Shown here piece by piece: positions 6,036-6,386 of a DNA stretch of 6,386 bases. The translations under genes were made by a program, and so were the position numbers. The first letter of the stretch is position 1, and each line of letters begins with the position of its first letter. Under the pieces are notes generated by a model. That model did not search any database and was not told the origin of the DNA. It worked only from the letters and a program-made list of their open reading frames with translations. The stretch spans positions 1-6,386 of the forward strand of contig CALCMV010000438.1 of NCBI GenBank assembly GCA_937967535.1. Direction: 5' to 3'. This DNA is from an uncultured Saprospiraceae bacterium. Lineage in GTDB: Bacteria; Bacteroidota; Bacteroidia; Chitinophagales; Saprospiraceae.

Positions 6036-6323
6036 CAAGTTGTAAAATGTAAATTTGTAGGACGCGAGTGAACGTGAAATGCTACTTATTTTATTGATTT
6101 TCAATTATTAAAAAGTAAAAAACATAATAATTTGTTAATTTTTCAATGTGTTCGCCAAATTGAGTATTGAGTGTTTTTTGATTATTAATTAAATATAATT
6201 ATAATTTGTATTAATTTAAAATTTAATTATTTACAAAAAAAAAATAAATAAATTACTTGCGTTCGATTATTCTACTGAACAACGGTTTGTTATAATTCAT
6301 ATTTAATTCATTATCAAATTAAT

Positions 6324-6386
6324 ATGAAATTAAAAATTAGAACTAAAATTGGAACGAGGACTATCTCCCCCTTTGGAGGGGGGCGG
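6324..6386 (+). CDS. Possible short or partial reading frame running off the window end (doubtful)
   Basis: An ATG at 6324 opens 21 codons that reach the last base without a stop. The first residues are MKLKIRTKIGTRT and the last eight, ISPFGGGR, are encoded by the GC-rich palindrome. Translations of this type of repeat (SPFGGGRG-like) are common in spurious small Bacteroidota gene calls, so the frame probably reflects the repeat rather than a gene. No promoter or ribosome binding site supports it. Confidence 0.12.
   Translation, partial: MKLKIRTKIGTRTISPFGGGR
6365..6386. repeat. GC-rich palindromic repeat fragment at the window end
   Basis: CCCCCT (6367-6372) and AGGGGG (6377-6382) form a perfect six-pair stem with loop TTGG. 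The sequence CTCCCCCTTTGGAGGGGG is the type of palindrome that I recall as scattered in many copies between genes in Bacteroidota genomes, resembling REP elements. The window ends within it, so the element is probably incomplete. Its sharp GC shift after a very AT-rich stretch supports a separate origin. Confidence 0.6.

Larger units (their letters stand above)
5939..6323. other. Gene-free AT-rich region
   Basis: No convincing reading frame occurs here. The 70-codon minus-strand frame at 5892-6104 overlaps the end of the upstream gene and has no recognisable domain or promoter. Composition is extreme in the middle: 6181-6240 has only two G/C bases. An imperfectly meaningful inverted pair TAATTAAAT/ATTTAATTA (6186-6194, 6221-6229) lies in it, as expected by chance at this composition. 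The first 150 bases are less biased and hold the small structured elements listed separately. Confidence 0.7.

Noticed and set aside
5892..6104. Minus-strand 70-codon reading frame after the 218-residue membrane protein
   Set aside because: It overlaps the end of the upstream gene, has low-complexity basic and aromatic composition, and shows no promoter, ribosome binding site or domain.

Overview
The window looks like chromosomal DNA from a member of the Bacteroidota. The main evidence is a large secreted protein ending in a type IX secretion (Por/T9SS) C-terminal sorting domain, a secretion route essentially confined to this phylum. Supporting evidence is a HisRS with an LRYDLT motif, TAnnTTTG-like promoter elements, the absence of clear Shine-Dalgarno sites before the genes, and low-GC intergenic DNA. 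The mix of spondin, tandem beta-sandwich repeats and a T9SS tail suggests a free-living Saprospiria- or Cytophagia-like lineage, but this is inference and no genus can be named.

Layout. (1) 2-2689 (+): the 3' portion of a very large mosaic secreted protein. It enters the window already in frame, so its N-terminus lies outside. In order it has the last blade of a lactonase/YVTN-type beta-propeller, a spondin N-type domain, a Bacteroidota-type conserved module of unknown function, three tandem beta-sandwich repeats and the T9SS tail. (2) 2690-2893: intergenic, with a strong intrinsic terminator (2722-2760) and a weak promoter candidate. (3) 2894-3751 (+): a four-helix membrane protein of unknown function with a C-terminal soluble domain. 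(4) 3748-5094 (-): hisS, histidyl-tRNA synthetase, which converges on the previous gene so that the two stop codons overlap by 4 nt. (5) 5095-5281: a divergent intergenic region with a TATATTTG promoter element for the next gene. (6) 5282-5938 (+): a six-helix membrane protein of unknown function. (7) 5939-6386: about 450 bases with no convincing gene, extremely AT-rich in the middle (only 2 G/C in 6181-6240), ending abruptly in a GC-rich palindrome of the kind dispersed through Bacteroidota genomes.

The genes do not form one operon or pathway. hisS is housekeeping, the first gene is an envelope/secreted accessory protein, and the two membrane proteins have no assigned role. I see no RNA gene, CRISPR array, transposase, phage gene or toxin-antitoxin pair. 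The most interesting content is the mosaic secreted protein, especially its duplicated repeats with paired cysteine-to-phenylalanine changes, and the structured non-coding tail.
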